The notes: generated by a model from the sequence alone, not told the origin. DNA of 44,348 nucleotides from Prevotellaceae bacterium (GCA_031267135.1 JAIRZQ010000178.1:1-44348), one strand, 5' to 3'. Shown: positions 34,972 through 43,946, counted from the first letter of the stretch. Program-made: numbers and translations.

Positions 34972-36498
34972 CTAATCACTGCATGAAGGCGAATTTTCCT
35001 TTTTCCAGACGTTGAAATCTTCATCGTATCCCAAATCAATCTTAAGTCCCGAAACGGCATCGCAAGCCGGCAAAAAACTCAAAGGAAACGTATGTCCCTG
35101 CACGCGAAATTCAAATTTATGCAAGCCTGCCGTCCGTTTAAGTTCTCTTTTCCAGCCCTGCTTTGCTGTCGTAATAAATAATTTTTCGCCTTCGGCGGTT
35201 ATTATGAAATCTCCCAATACTTGATTATGATACGTATCGGCATACCGGTCGTTTGCCAGGTATGCGGAAACATCAGCATCCGCTTCTTTTTTATTTTTCC
35301 CGGCGTCTTCGGCTTCTTTAACAAATTTTCCGAACATTTCGGCATGATAATCCTTGCTTGGCTTTCCGAACATAAACCAGTCGATTACATTTCGCATGAT
35401 TGTGTATCGCGGCGATTCGGGCGATTCGGAATTGGCAAGAATTACAATTCCCAAGTCAATTTCGGGTACAAAGGCGCAAAGCGTTGTAAATCCCCATGTC
35501 GTTCCCGTGTGAAAATAAACACGATAGCGGTTTGTCTGTTCTATAAACCAGCAATGCCCGTAAGCTGTTATCCGCGCTGAATCCATGCTTGTAATTATTT
35601 GTCCCGTATGCAGATACTTCATGTTTTTTTCCGAAATTATTTCTTTTCCATCTACCTTTCCCCTGTTAAGATGAAATTTCGACCATTTAATCAAGTCGGT
35701 TGCGGTTGAATTTACCGAACCTGCCGGACCTATCGTGGTAAGCCAAAACAGAGCGCGGTCGTCGTCGTAGAGCCATTTGTTTTTTATTCCGCCGTCGTAT
35801 TCAAATTCGCACGACATACTTCGGTTCTCGCTGCTTAGAAATCCTTCTTCGTTCACCGACGAGCCTGTCATTCCGAGAGGCAGGAATATGCGCTCGCGAA
35901 TATTTTCCTCCCACGACTTTCCCGTATATTTTTCAATCAGTTTTTCAGCTATTAAAAATGTTACGTTGTTGTATGCGTATGTAGAGCGCAGTTCTGTTTT
36001 TGGCTTCATATACTGCAGCATACCGTAAATATCGTTTCGGTCGTAGCCGAGATTGGGAATATAAGTGCCTGCCTGACCGCGCAAGCCGCTGCGATGCGTC
36101 ATAATATCGCGTATCTGTATGGATTTCGTTGCAAGCGAATCGTACATCTTAAAATCAGGAAGATGATCAATAACCTTGTCGCTCCAGTTCAGTTTTCCTT
36201 CGTCAACGAGCATTGCTACAAGCGCTGCCGTAAACGATTTTGACACCGAACCTATCTGAAAAACCGTATTTTCGTCAACAGGCAAAAATTCTTCGGGCGA
36301 TTTTGTTCCAAACCCTTTTTTCAATATCACATCGCCGTCTTTCAGTATTGCAACTGCCATGCCGGGAATTTTCCAGTCGCGCATTACAATATCAACCATG
36401 CTGTCGATTTTTGCGGCTGTTGACGTATTGCTTTGCGCCTGTGTCTTTTGCTGTAATGCAAAAAACATTACGATAAAAATTAAAAGTATCTTTTTCAT
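34972..36498 (-). CDS. Exported beta-lactamase-fold serine hydrolase with DUF3471-like tail
   Basis: The 508-aa protein has a signal peptide (MKKILLIFIVMFFALQQKTQAQ). A class C beta-lactamase/penicillin-binding-protein-like domain follows, with S84-V-S-K87 (SxxK), Y176-N-N178 (YxN) and the HTGTTWG motif near residue 330. The C-terminal 100 residues (NQVLGDFIITAEGEKLFITTAKQ) match the beta-sandwich often called DUF3471 that follows such domains. The substrate may be a D-amino-acid peptide or an ester; true beta-lactam resistance is not implied. It is a single-gene unit with a -7 box immediately upstream. Confidence 0.92.
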   Translation of the reverse strand: MKKILLIFIVMFFALQQKTQAQSNTSTAAKIDSMVDIVMRDWKIPGMAVAILKDGDVILKKGFGTKSPEEFLPVDENTVFQIGSVSKSFTAALVAMLVDEGKLNWSDKVIDHLPDFKMYDSLATKSIQIRDIMTHRSGLRGQAGTYIPNLGYDRNDIYGMLQYMKPKTELRSTYAYNNVTFLIAEKLIEKYTGKSWEENIRERIFLPLGMTGSSVNEEGFLSSENRSMSCEFEYDGGIKNKWLYDDDRALFWLTTIGPAGSVNSTATDLIKWSKFHLNRGKVDGKEIISEKNMKYLHTGQIITSMDSARITAYGHCWFIEQTNRYRVYFHTGTTWGFTTLCAFVPEIDLGIVILANSESPESPRYTIMRNVIDWFMFGKPSKDYHAEMFGKFVKEAEDAGKNKKEADADVSAYLANDRYADTYHNQVLGDFIITAEGEKLFITTAKQGWKRELKRTAGLHKFEFRVQGHTFPLSFLPACDAVSGLKIDLGYDEDFNVWKKENSPSCSD

Positions 36499-36522
36499 TG
36501 TTTACTGTTTTTATTTTGGCAT

Positions 36523-36530
36523 CAAAGATA
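36523..36530 (-). promoter_or_regulatory. Putative -7 box for the serine hydrolase gene
   Basis: The minus strand reads TATCTTTG about 25 bp upstream of the start codon, a perfect TAnnTTTG match. Confidence 0.55.
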
Positions 36531-36850
36531 CTAATCTATTTCGAATTATCGGTTATGAATACGGTTTAATGTTTATAAGTTTAAAAACATCATGTAAAGT
36601 TATTCCGGATAGCCGATTATTTCGGCATACAGCAGTTCCTTGCAAATAAACCTTTTACATGAATTATTAAAAGTGCAAGCCAACAGGCAAATATATGACA
36701 TGCCGCATTTCAAAACAGTAAGCAATAAATTAAAACGGCTTTCAGCTTTTTGGTCAGCACTCTCCTACCCTGCTCTGCCTGCGATGATAACAGCTGAATC
36801 TGCGATATATTATTTTTGTATTATAATTTTCCTTTTCCAATTCTTATAAT

Positions 36851-36858
36851 TACCTTTG
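36851..36858 (+). promoter_or_regulatory. Putative -7 box for the cyclophilin-pheS pair
   Basis: TACCTTTG lies 38 bp upstream of the cyclophilin start and fits TAnnTTTG. No clear -33 TTTG is present at 19-21 bp. Confidence 0.55.
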
Positions 36859-36895
36859 CAACCAAAACAGGACACAAATTATAAAATAATACGAT

Positions 36896-37621
36896 ATGAA
36901 ACTGAAACTATTATTAATTGCAATTATTGCAGCGGCTACATGCGCATGCAACAGCGGTAAAAAAACCGAACAGCAAAGCCGGCAGGTCAAAACAGAAATT
37001 ATTAACGAAGAAGTACAGTCCGTAAACCAGACAACGGAAGATACTGCTCAAAAACAAACACAGACAATGAACGAAGAAGTAAAAACCGAAAAAATTGCGG
37101 AAGTAAAAACGTCGAACTCTCCTGTATTCGACATTGTAACAACATTGGGAACAGTCCGAATTAAACTTTACAGGGAAACGCCACTGCATCGCGACAATTT
37201 TGTGAAACTTGCAGAGTCGGGATACTACGATGGAGTTCTTTTTCATCGCGTAATCAGAGATTTCATGATTCAAACAGGCGACCCTGATTCGAAAAACGCA
37301 CAGCCCGGAGCACGTCTGGGCATGGGAGGTCCCGACTATAAAATCGACGCCGAAATTCTTCCTCAGTTCAAACATAAAAAAGGCGCTGTTGCAGCTGCCC
37401 GCCAGGGCGATCAGATAAATCCGGAAAAAAAATCATCGGGTTCGCAATTTTACATCGTCCACAATCAAAACGGAACGCCTCATCTGGACGGAGCGTACAC
37501 GATTTTCGGCGAAACGGTAAGCGGACTTGACATTGTTGATAAAATTGCCGCCGCGCAAACAGGCGAAGGCGACAGACCGGTTACGGATATTAAGATTGAA
37601 AAAATTGTTCGTGTAGAATAG
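36896..37621 (+). CDS. Cyclophilin-type peptidyl-prolyl isomerase lipoprotein
   Basis: The 241-aa protein has a signal peptide ending in a lipobox-like AAATCAC (Cys16 or Cys18). A Glu/Gln/Thr-rich linker follows (about 20-75), then a cyclophilin domain (about 78-240). The catalytic segment FHRVIRDFMIQTGDPD, the downstream GSQFYIVHNQ motif and HLDGAYTIFGETVSGLDIVDKIA are intact. It should speed proline isomerisation of exported proteins while anchored in the envelope. It is followed after 12 bp by pheS and probably shares its transcript. Confidence 0.94.
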   Translation: MKLKLLLIAIIAAATCACNSGKKTEQQSRQVKTEIINEEVQSVNQTTEDTAQKQTQTMNEEVKTEKIAEVKTSNSPVFDIVTTLGTVRIKLYRETPLHRDNFVKLAESGYYDGVLFHRVIRDFMIQTGDPDSKNAQPGARLGMGGPDYKIDAEILPQFKHKKGAVAAARQGDQINPEKKSSGSQFYIVHNQNGTPHLDGAYTIFGETVSGLDIVDKIAAAQTGEGDRPVTDIKIEKIVRVE

Positions 37622-37633
37622 GACTTTATCGAC

Positions 37634-38656
37634 ATGAAAAACAAAATAAGCGAACTGCTCGACCATGTTGAAAAATTTACTTCCGAAAAGCTTGAGCAGG
37701 TTGAAGAATTTCGTATAGGAATGCTCGGCAAAAAGGGAGAAATAACCCGGCTTTTTGAACAGTTCAAGGCATTTACATCCGAACAGAAACGCGAGCTGGG
37801 AAAAGACTTGAACGAACTCAAAACAAAAACGCTTGAAAAAATAAATTCATTCAGGGAGCTTCTTGAAAAATCGCAGGAAAAAACATCAGGCATTTTTGAT
37901 ATGACAATGCCTGCCAACAGCGAGCCTGTAGGTACGCGTCATCCCATATCAATTATGAAAAACAAAACTGTTGAGATTTTCAAGCGGCTTGGATACGTAA
38001 TTGCCGAAGGTCCCGAAATTGAAGACGACCGACATGTTTTCGGCGCACTGAACTTTCCGCCCGAACATCCCGCACGTGATATGCAGGATACGTTTTTTAT
38101 CGAAAAAAATCCCGATATACTGCTGCGAACGCATACAAGCTCGATGCAGGTGCGGGCAATGGAACAGACCAAACCGCCCATTCGCATAATTTGCCCGGGA
38201 CGCGTTTTCCGCAACGAAGCCATTTCGGCGCGCGCTCACTGTATTTTTCATCAGATAGAAGGCTTATATATAGACGAAAACGTATCGTTTGCCGACCTTA
38301 AACAAACGTTACTGTACTTTGCCCGCGAAATGTTCGGAAAGGATACGCAAATACGGCTTCGCCCTTCATATTTTCCGTTTACCGAGCCATCGGCAGAAAT
38401 GGATGTTTCGTGTAAAATTTGCGGAGGCAAAGGCTGTAATATCTGCAAAGGTACGGGCTGGCTCGAAATAATGGGCTGCGGAATGGTTGATCCTAACGTT
38501 CTCGAAAGCTGCGGCATTGATTCCGAAAAATATACGGGCTTTGCATTTGGAATGGGAGTAGAACGCCTTGCAATGCTCAAATGGCAAGTGCGCGATTTGC
38601 GCCTTTATTTCGAAAACGACATACGGTTTTTGCAGCAATTCGGTTCGGTAATTTGA
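37634..38656 (+). CDS. pheS: Phenylalanyl-tRNA synthetase alpha chain
   Basis: This 340-aa subunit pairs with PheT to charge tRNA-Phe. The N-terminal coiled coil (1-90) binds tRNA. The class II core includes GTRHPISIMKN, the HPARDMQDTFFI motif 2 region, LLRTHTSSMQVRAM and GFAFGMGVERLAMLKW (motif 3). A Cys-rich zinc-ribbon-like insertion (CKICGGKGCNICKGTGWLEIMGCG) is typical of the longer bacterial form. pheT is not in the window, which is common in Bacteroidota. The gene ends at a strong terminator. Confidence 0.96.
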   Translation: MKNKISELLDHVEKFTSEKLEQVEEFRIGMLGKKGEITRLFEQFKAFTSEQKRELGKDLNELKTKTLEKINSFRELLEKSQEKTSGIFDMTMPANSEPVGTRHPISIMKNKTVEIFKRLGYVIAEGPEIEDDRHVFGALNFPPEHPARDMQDTFFIEKNPDILLRTHTSSMQVRAMEQTKPPIRIICPGRVFRNEAISARAHCIFHQIEGLYIDENVSFADLKQTLLYFAREMFGKDTQIRLRPSYFPFTEPSAEMDVSCKICGGKGCNICKGTGWLEIMGCGMVDPNVLESCGIDSEKYTGFAFGMGVERLAMLKWQVRDLRLYFENDIRFLQQFGSVI

Positions 38657-38727
38657 TTCGATTATGGCATGAGACTCGTCATACGTACACAGATTTGGAA
38701 CCTCAAAAAATTATACTACATCAAAAT

Positions 38728-38764
38728 GAAGCTGCCCCGCTTTCGGGGCAGCTTCTTCTTTTGT
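38728..38764 (+). terminator. Rho-independent terminator of pheS
   Basis: An 11-bp perfect stem (GAAGCTGCCCC with GGGGCAGCTTC) around GCTTTC is followed by a T-rich tract (TTCTTCTTTTG), 72 bp after pheS. Confidence 0.85.
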
Positions 38765-38810
38765 TTTTAGCCGCAGGATTAATGCTTTAGATTTTCAATA
38801 AAAATTCTTT

Positions 38811-39602
38811 TTACTTACGCCACGGGAAAAAGGTATATCCTGCGGTAGCAGTAAATTTGCTTGTCTTGCCGTACTGTACTCCTACATCCAGACTGCCGGG
38901 ACCCAAAGCCCAGCTAACGCCGGCTAATATCGGAAAATTAATCTGCTTTTCCCCGTTAGTGATGTCGGCTACATATTCAATTCCGCCGCCGAGGTAAGGA
39001 CTGATTCGTTGCTTTTTAACCGTCATCGGAAAATAATATTTACTCGTTAATCCTATGGGAATATAACCCATATCGTCGCCACCGTGATTAGTGGTGTGGC
39101 TCAAAGACAACGATAATGCCAGATCCCATTTATTCAACAGAAGAAAAAAGCCTACTCGTGCATTGAAAGCAATATTACCCGACGTTTCGGGAGTATACAT
39201 GCCCTGTCCGCCAAAATAGAAAAACCACGGATGTTTGATTAATTTCTGACTGTTTTCGCGGATTTTCCCAAAATTGCTGCTGTTCATGTTGATGGAATCC
39301 AGCAAAACGGTATTGCCGTATGCATCTTTTCCCCATATTTCACGTATGTCGCCATAACTGATAAACGCTACCTTGCGGTTTCGCGACGACAATACATTGT
39401 CTATTATAAACTGTTTTGTCTGCATTGATGCATCAATGTATCCCTGTTTTGCATTGAGGTTGACGGAAGTTTCTGTAGTGGAATCCGATTCAAAATAATT
39501 GTTGAACGGTATTACCAATTCGTTCTGCCCGCTTTGCTGCGCCGTGCAATAATGCCCGACTGCAAGGGCTAATATGATAATATAAAATTTTTTCATTTTC
39601 AT
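38811..39602 (-). CDS. Outer-membrane beta-barrel-like protein, last gene of locus B
   Basis: The 263-aa product has a signal peptide (MKMKKFYIIILALAVGHYCTAQ). The N-terminal domain is short and soluble (about 25-125). The C-terminal 130 residues form amphipathic strands rich in aromatic and Gly residues (FNARVGFFLLLNKWDLALSLSLSH, RISPYLGGGIEYVAD, ATAGYTFFPWRK), as in eight-stranded barrels, ending with the aromatic closing strand. The start overlaps the stop of the 388-aa gene (ATGA-type overlap), which implies translational coupling and a likely common complex. The family is not recognised beyond barrel-like features. Confidence 0.8.
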   Translation of the reverse strand: MKMKKFYIIILALAVGHYCTAQQSGQNELVIPFNNYFESDSTTETSVNLNAKQGYIDASMQTKQFIIDNVLSSRNRKVAFISYGDIREIWGKDAYGNTVLLDSINMNSSNFGKIRENSQKLIKHPWFFYFGGQGMYTPETSGNIAFNARVGFFLLLNKWDLALSLSLSHTTNHGGDDMGYIPIGLTSKYYFPMTVKKQRISPYLGGGIEYVADITNGEKQINFPILAGVSWALGPGSLDVGVQYGKTSKFTATAGYTFFPWRK

Positions 39603-40765
39603 TTCTCTTTTCGTTTACCAAAATAAAAACTTCGACCAATAGAAATTCCATAAGTCGTTTTAGCATCTTTCCGTAACGGAACATCTGTGGTTAAAAAGAT
39701 ATCCGTACTTCTGTTTTTCTTTTTATTAAAAAAGCTAAGTCCGCTTGTGAACCTGACATTCAGAGAGGTGCTTTTGCCAAATTGTCCGCTTAATCCTATT
39801 CCGCCAACTAAAAATTTCCACCGCTCATACACTGATAATCCCAAATTGACGTATGTAGCGCCACTTCCGCCTGAAATGCCCAAATCGGCAGCCGCATTCC
39901 ACGAATCGGCTATAAATACGCCGAAGCGGGAATTGAACGAGAAGAACGAATTGGAATACATCCCGCCGATGTAAAGCATGGTTTTGGGATTATATTTTTC
40001 TCTGAGTTTTCGGAATATCGACTGTTTGCCTTGAACCGGCGTTTGCCGCATGAGTCTATCCAAATGGGAAGTAAAAGCAGGCAGGGCATCTGTCAAATCC
40101 GCTTTCAACTCCGCATCTTCACTGTGTTTTAATGTTTCATTCATACGTGCAATACTTTTTTCAAGCAGTTCTGCCGCTTTGCCGTGCAAATTCAAATTTT
40201 CAAAAATAATACTGCCGCTTAAATACGGAAAATATACGTCAGGATATTTGTCTGTTAATTCCTGCAGTAATACAAGGGATTGCAGAAACATGCCTTTTGC
40301 TGCCAACGTGTTGGCTCGTTCATAGGTGGAATCGTCACTGTCGCTGTTTATAATTACAGGTGCCGATACCCGAGGCAGTGCAGGGTTTGCCGTGCTTAGC
40401 CATGCGGGAGTATAATTGACGCCTGTTTCAAAAAAAGCATCTGCCATATCTTTGCGTCCCATTAAGGCGAGAGTGTGCGCTGCATAAAAATAATATTCGT
40501 TGCCGGCGCCCAACAATTTTGCACGATCGAGGTGCATTAACGTGCCCTCGAACATGCCGCCCCGTGCCAGCGCGTAGGCATATTCCATTAGAATCGTTGT
40601 ATTTGCGGGCTCTTTGGTTGTCAACTGCGCATAGGCAATAACGGCTTCTTGTGTTTTCTCTTGCAAGATGAATGCTTGCGCCTGTTTTTGAGTGATTGAT
40701 TTCTGTGCTGATAGGGAAAATGGAATAATTACCATCACAATGAAGAGGAAAAGTATATTTTTCAT
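39599..40765 (-). CDS. TPR domain plus outer-membrane barrel-like protein of locus B
   Basis: The 388-aa protein has a signal peptide (MKNILFLFIVMVIIPFSLSAQ). TPR-like helices follow at about 25-110 and 145-245 (QEAVIAYAQLTTKEPANTTILMEYAYALARGG and AKGMFLQSLVLLQELTDKYPDVYFPYLSG). A C-terminal half of amphipathic strands (about 260-388) ends GRSFYFGKRKEK. A periplasmic TPR platform tied to a small barrel suggests an outer-membrane assembly or secretion partner. It begins one base from the end of the propeller-like gene and overlaps the next gene by four bases. Function is inferred from architecture only. Confidence 0.8.
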   Translation of the reverse strand: MKNILFLFIVMVIIPFSLSAQKSITQKQAQAFILQEKTQEAVIAYAQLTTKEPANTTILMEYAYALARGGMFEGTLMHLDRAKLLGAGNEYYFYAAHTLALMGRKDMADAFFETGVNYTPAWLSTANPALPRVSAPVIINSDSDDSTYERANTLAAKGMFLQSLVLLQELTDKYPDVYFPYLSGSIIFENLNLHGKAAELLEKSIARMNETLKHSEDAELKADLTDALPAFTSHLDRLMRQTPVQGKQSIFRKLREKYNPKTMLYIGGMYSNSFFSFNSRFGVFIADSWNAAADLGISGGSGATYVNLGLSVYERWKFLVGGIGLSGQFGKSTSLNVRFTSGLSFFNKKKNRSTDIFLTTDVPLRKDAKTTYGISIGRSFYFGKRKEK

Positions 40766-41586
40766 TATTTGTATTCTCCATTTGTATTAAATAATATCAA
40801 TAATTTTTTTTCCGAATTAAACACACACAATTCGTCGTAATAATATTTAACAAGTCCGCCGAGTTCGGAAACAGCAAACCATACTTTGTTGTCTTTCATT
40901 CCATAAACATTATCTTTTGAGGCAAAATACAAAACATCATTATTATCATCCACTGTTATTGATATGATTTCATCATTATCATTGGGTAACTGTATAAGTT
41001 TTTCGATTTTGTTATTCTCTACATTTATTGAAAAAATACTGCTTTTGCTTGAAAAAAGAATATTTTCGTTTGTTTCAACAACAGAAGTTATTGGAGCAGG
41101 CAGTTCTACTAATTTTTGATATGTTAGGTTGTCTTGCAGTTGATAAAGGGCATACCCTTTTTCCTGTTTGACTTTATCATATACATACAAAACGCTGTCT
41201 CCAGCCACTATTTCCATATTGTCGTTCGGAAGTTTAAACAATTCTGCGAGCCGTCCAAGCGAATCCATCAGGCAAAGACTATTACCCGAAGTAAGAAGTA
41301 AAACTTCTGCCTGCGTATAGGCAAACGAATAAATAGGGACTTGTATCTTTGGCTCGAGCGATGCAAATTCTTGCCAACCTAACAAATAAAATTGATTTGA
41401 AGAGGACAGCAATATTTTTCCTTCGGGTGTAAAATCGAAAGAATTAATGAAACGGGCATCTATATTCACATCTTCTAACATTTTACTATTTAGTAAAATG
41501 AGCGGTTGATTTATTGAGTCTTGTTCTTGCGCCATTATATGACAAGAAAATGCGTACATCAAAATTATAATAATTGAGTGTTTCAT
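40765..41586 (-). CDS. Secreted propeller-like protein of locus B
   Basis: The 273-aa product has a signal peptide (MKHSIIIILMYAFSCHIMAQ) and then repeated four-strand units such as NENILFSSKSSIFSINVENNKIEKLIQLP and DNNDVLYFASKDNVYGMKDNKVWF, as in beta-propellers. It resembles the 287-aa lipoprotein at 26721-27584 but has a conventional signal, with its Cys before AQ instead of a clean lipobox. It lies 12 bp after the 588-aa gene and one base from the TPR-barrel gene. A role in binding or neutralising its upstream neighbour is possible; this rests only on the repeated gene order. Confidence 0.75.
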   Translation of the reverse strand: MKHSIIIILMYAFSCHIMAQEQDSINQPLILLNSKMLEDVNIDARFINSFDFTPEGKILLSSSNQFYLLGWQEFASLEPKIQVPIYSFAYTQAEVLLLTSGNSLCLMDSLGRLAELFKLPNDNMEIVAGDSVLYVYDKVKQEKGYALYQLQDNLTYQKLVELPAPITSVVETNENILFSSKSSIFSINVENNKIEKLIQLPNDNDEIISITVDDNNDVLYFASKDNVYGMKDNKVWFAVSELGGLVKYYYDELCVFNSEKKLLILFNTNGEYK

Positions 41587-41598
41587 AACATAATTTTC

Positions 41599-43365
41599 TT
41601 ATTTATTATTAATCTTTTTTAACATCAATATCCACTCTTTTCTTTTTTTGTCAAATTTAAATGTGGGTTTTAAATTCTTTTCGTCAGCCCATTTTTTAAT
41701 AACATCCATTTCTTTTTTAAAGGTGCCAAAAAGATTTGTAGAATACTCATTAGGGTTATGCGAAAAACGAACAACATAATCATTATCAAGACAAAATTCA
41801 ATAGCCTTTGCGTTTATTTTAAAAATTTCATCCTCAGAATATCCCATTGCTTTTAATTTAGTATAATCAAGATTATTAAACACACTATATTCTCCTTGTT
41901 TGTCCAAATACGAAGTCATCTCTCTGCCTAACTCATGGTCATGTATATTTGTACTTGTCAGATTATCTACTTTATCTCTAAATCTACCTATTGATAGAGT
42001 TTTTCCATTTTTTGTGTTATCAGGGTCTTTTATCCACTTTTGAGCATAGGACGATATCTCCTCATCTGTAAATTTTCTGGGTGGTCTTTTAATTATTTTT
42101 CCACCCTTATTGCTACTAAGGTTTCTAAGCTTTGCAATAGTCTCTGAATTACTTGTAACCACTTTGGCATTCATGCCTGATTTGGCAGAATTTGCAAATT
42201 TGGCTTTGAATATGGATTTAGAAATACTACGTACGGATGTGCCTAAATCAATTATACCTACTGCGTTAGTAATTGTATTTTTCTGCAATCCGAAGTATAA
42301 TCCTATGGCATCTGTTACGAGATCCGTTTCTTTGCCAGTAAAAAGCTGACGCATTCCTGTTTGAATATTGTCTACCCCATCAGCTGCAACAATAGCGCCT
42401 GCTACTCCGGCAACACCCGGAGCAAATATTTCCCCTCCTGTTGCAATAGTATATCCACTTACAACCCCAAATGCTCCTCCAAGCGCTTGCATAGCTCCTT
42501 GTGCTCGAATAATAGCATCTTCTTTCACTTTTTCTTTTGTTGAAGCCCATGCCTCATCAAAAACATTAAAAATAGGATCTTGCCTCTTCTGCTTGTCTCT
42601 TACATCACTGACGTATTTATCGTACTGTTTGTTAAACTCTGCAATTTCGGATGATGACATTCCTCCGGCTTTATTTCCCATTTTGTTCCAGAGGTCTTCG
42701 GATAAATAATTAGATAAATTTAATCCATATTTTTCTCCTAGTTCTTTCATAAGTTGATAGCTGCCTTTAGCTTCGTATCCGTCTTTTATCCGATTTTCTT
42801 CCGGATTCCATTGAATGAATCCGGGTACAGGTCTTCCACCGTAAAGTTTCTTGAACCTTGTATCAAAATTTATATCCCCTGTGATAGCTAATTCATTGTA
42901 GGTTATAACTTGGTCGGTTCCAAGCAGCACTTCATTTTGGAAATTCTTCTGGTCGTAGGCGTCCTGTAATGCATCAAACGAATTGGGGGTATAGTATGAA
43001 GAACCTTGACTGGTACCGCTGACTCTAACACTTCCATCATTGGTGTTACCGCCGACGTCAAAGCCTGCGATATCCTTACCGGTACAACTTGAGCAAATAA
43101 CATAAAGAGTGCAACCACAAACAAAAGCTTGCCTTATACCTACCAATGTTTGTCGTGCTGCTTCACATTCTTGTCTGGTTGGGAAACCGTTCACAGGGAT
43201 AGAGCCAATATTAATAACTGTGATTTTAATATCGTCACAACCCACACAGTTTCCACTCTGTCCTTGAGTGACAGTAAAGCCCCACTGCGCCTTTACTGTA
43301 TTCGGCAGGGCGACACATGCCGCCCACAATCCGATAATAAATAGATATTTTTTCATATTTTTCAT
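41599..43365 (-). CDS. Secreted polymorphic-toxin-like protein, core of locus B
   Basis: This 588-aa protein has a signal peptide (1-27). Next is a Cys-rich domain with cysteines at about 40, 43, 67, 83, 85, 91 and 94, then a linker to about 185 and a helical region (about 195-285). A Gly/Ala-rich hydrophobic stretch (about 291-330) is followed by ADGVDNIQTGMRQLFTGKETD. That last combination closely resembles the pre-toxin region of polymorphic toxins. A basic RPPRKF junction near 430 leads to a compact charged C-terminal domain (about 430-588, with HDHELGREM and FSHNPNEY) that I cannot assign. The N-terminal Sec signal instead of RHS/VgrG modules is unusual. Toxicity is inferred, not shown. 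Confidence 0.7.
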   Translation of the reverse strand: MKNMKKYLFIIGLWAACVALPNTVKAQWGFTVTQGQSGNCVGCDDIKITVINIGSIPVNGFPTRQECEAARQTLVGIRQAFVCGCTLYVICSSCTGKDIAGFDVGGNTNDGSVRVSGTSQGSSYYTPNSFDALQDAYDQKNFQNEVLLGTDQVITYNELAITGDINFDTRFKKLYGGRPVPGFIQWNPEENRIKDGYEAKGSYQLMKELGEKYGLNLSNYLSEDLWNKMGNKAGGMSSSEIAEFNKQYDKYVSDVRDKQKRQDPIFNVFDEAWASTKEKVKEDAIIRAQGAMQALGGAFGVVSGYTIATGGEIFAPGVAGVAGAIVAADGVDNIQTGMRQLFTGKETDLVTDAIGLYFGLQKNTITNAVGIIDLGTSVRSISKSIFKAKFANSAKSGMNAKVVTSNSETIAKLRNLSSNKGGKIIKRPPRKFTDEEISSYAQKWIKDPDNTKNGKTLSIGRFRDKVDNLTSTNIHDHELGREMTSYLDKQGEYSVFNNLDYTKLKAMGYSEDEIFKINAKAIEFCLDNDYVVRFSHNPNEYSTNLFGTFKKEMDVIKKWADEKNLKPTFKFDKKRKEWILMLKKINNK

Positions 43366-43397
43366 TTTTTATAACGTTAAATTACACATCATATTGT

Positions 43398-43784
43398 TTA
43401 TGTCTTTGTAAAAGTACCAGTACCTTGATTATAGTAGATTACCATTTTGTTTTTTTCCATTAATATAATTTCAAAAACCAGTGCTTTGTTCTGAACATAT
43501 AATATTAGAGTATTGCCAGAAATACTGTAAGTGCCGCTAAAGTAATCAGAATGATCTGTATCTATCATTTTCACTGTCCCATATTGGTCAAACACCAGAA
43601 CAACTGACAGGTCTAAGGCGGAAAACGCGCGTCCATCATCGTAAACGCCTGAAACGCATTTCCATGTGCCTACAATTGATGTGCTGTAATCACCTTGCGA
43701 TACCTCGCCATCGTCATCTTTGCTACAGCCGGCAAGCGTTATCGCTACCGCTGCAATCATTAATACTAATAATTTTTTTTTCAT
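43398..43784 (-). CDS. Small lipocalin-like lipoprotein
   Basis: The 128-aa protein has a lipobox ending at Cys20 (ITLAGC) and an acidic linker (SKDDDGEVSQ). A compact beta domain with IVGTWKCVSGVYDDG and FSGTYSISGNTLILY matches the pattern of Bacteroidota lipocalin-like families, in which a GxW start is followed by a G-Y-x-I-x-G-N-x-L strand. It may bind a small hydrophobic ligand. It is the first gene of locus B, 32 bp before the 588-aa gene. Confidence 0.82.
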   Translation of the reverse strand: MKKKLLVLMIAAVAITLAGCSKDDDGEVSQGDYSTSIVGTWKCVSGVYDDGRAFSALDLSVVLVFDQYGTVKMIDTDHSDYFSGTYSISGNTLILYVQNKALVFEIILMEKNKMVIYYNQGTGTFTKT

Positions 43785-43867
43785 ATTTACTTGTTTTTTA
43801 TTTCCCTACTCTGTTCCGGCTTTTCGGGTTTCGCCGTTTTTTTTAATTGTTTATTTGTAATTGTGTA

Positions 43868-43898
43868 AACCTAACAGGTTTTTGAAACCTGTTAGGTT
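43868..43898. repeat. 31-bp perfect hairpin, identical to 5672-5702
   Basis: The same 14-bp stem and TTG loop as the copy near 5.67 kb. It lies about 80 bp upstream of locus B. Confidence 0.8.
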
Positions 43899-43946
43899 TT
43901 GTTTCTTTTTCTACCGACATTGAAGGTGTCTCGAAAGCTCTGCAAC

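Larger units (their letters stand above)
36499..36895. other. Divergent intergenic region with a 7-bp closed inverted repeat
   Basis: This roughly 400-bp gap separates divergent genes. Apart from the two -7 boxes annotated separately, TTCAGCT (36741-36747) and AGCTGAA (36792-36798) enclose 44 bases that can form further short pairings (AGCA/TGCT). The open frame across it (36640-36849) is not convincing as a protein. A small structured RNA is possible but no family is recognised. Confidence 0.35.

Noticed and set aside
34972..36498. Annotation as a resistance beta-lactamase
   Set aside because: The motifs fit the broad serine beta-lactamase/D-peptidase fold with a DUF3471-like tail; nothing indicates antibiotic hydrolysis.
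36640..36849. 69-aa open frame ending in a hydrophobic stretch
   Set aside because: It overlaps a paired structure and an A/T-rich promoter region, and has no recognisable family or start signal; kept only as an intergenic feature.
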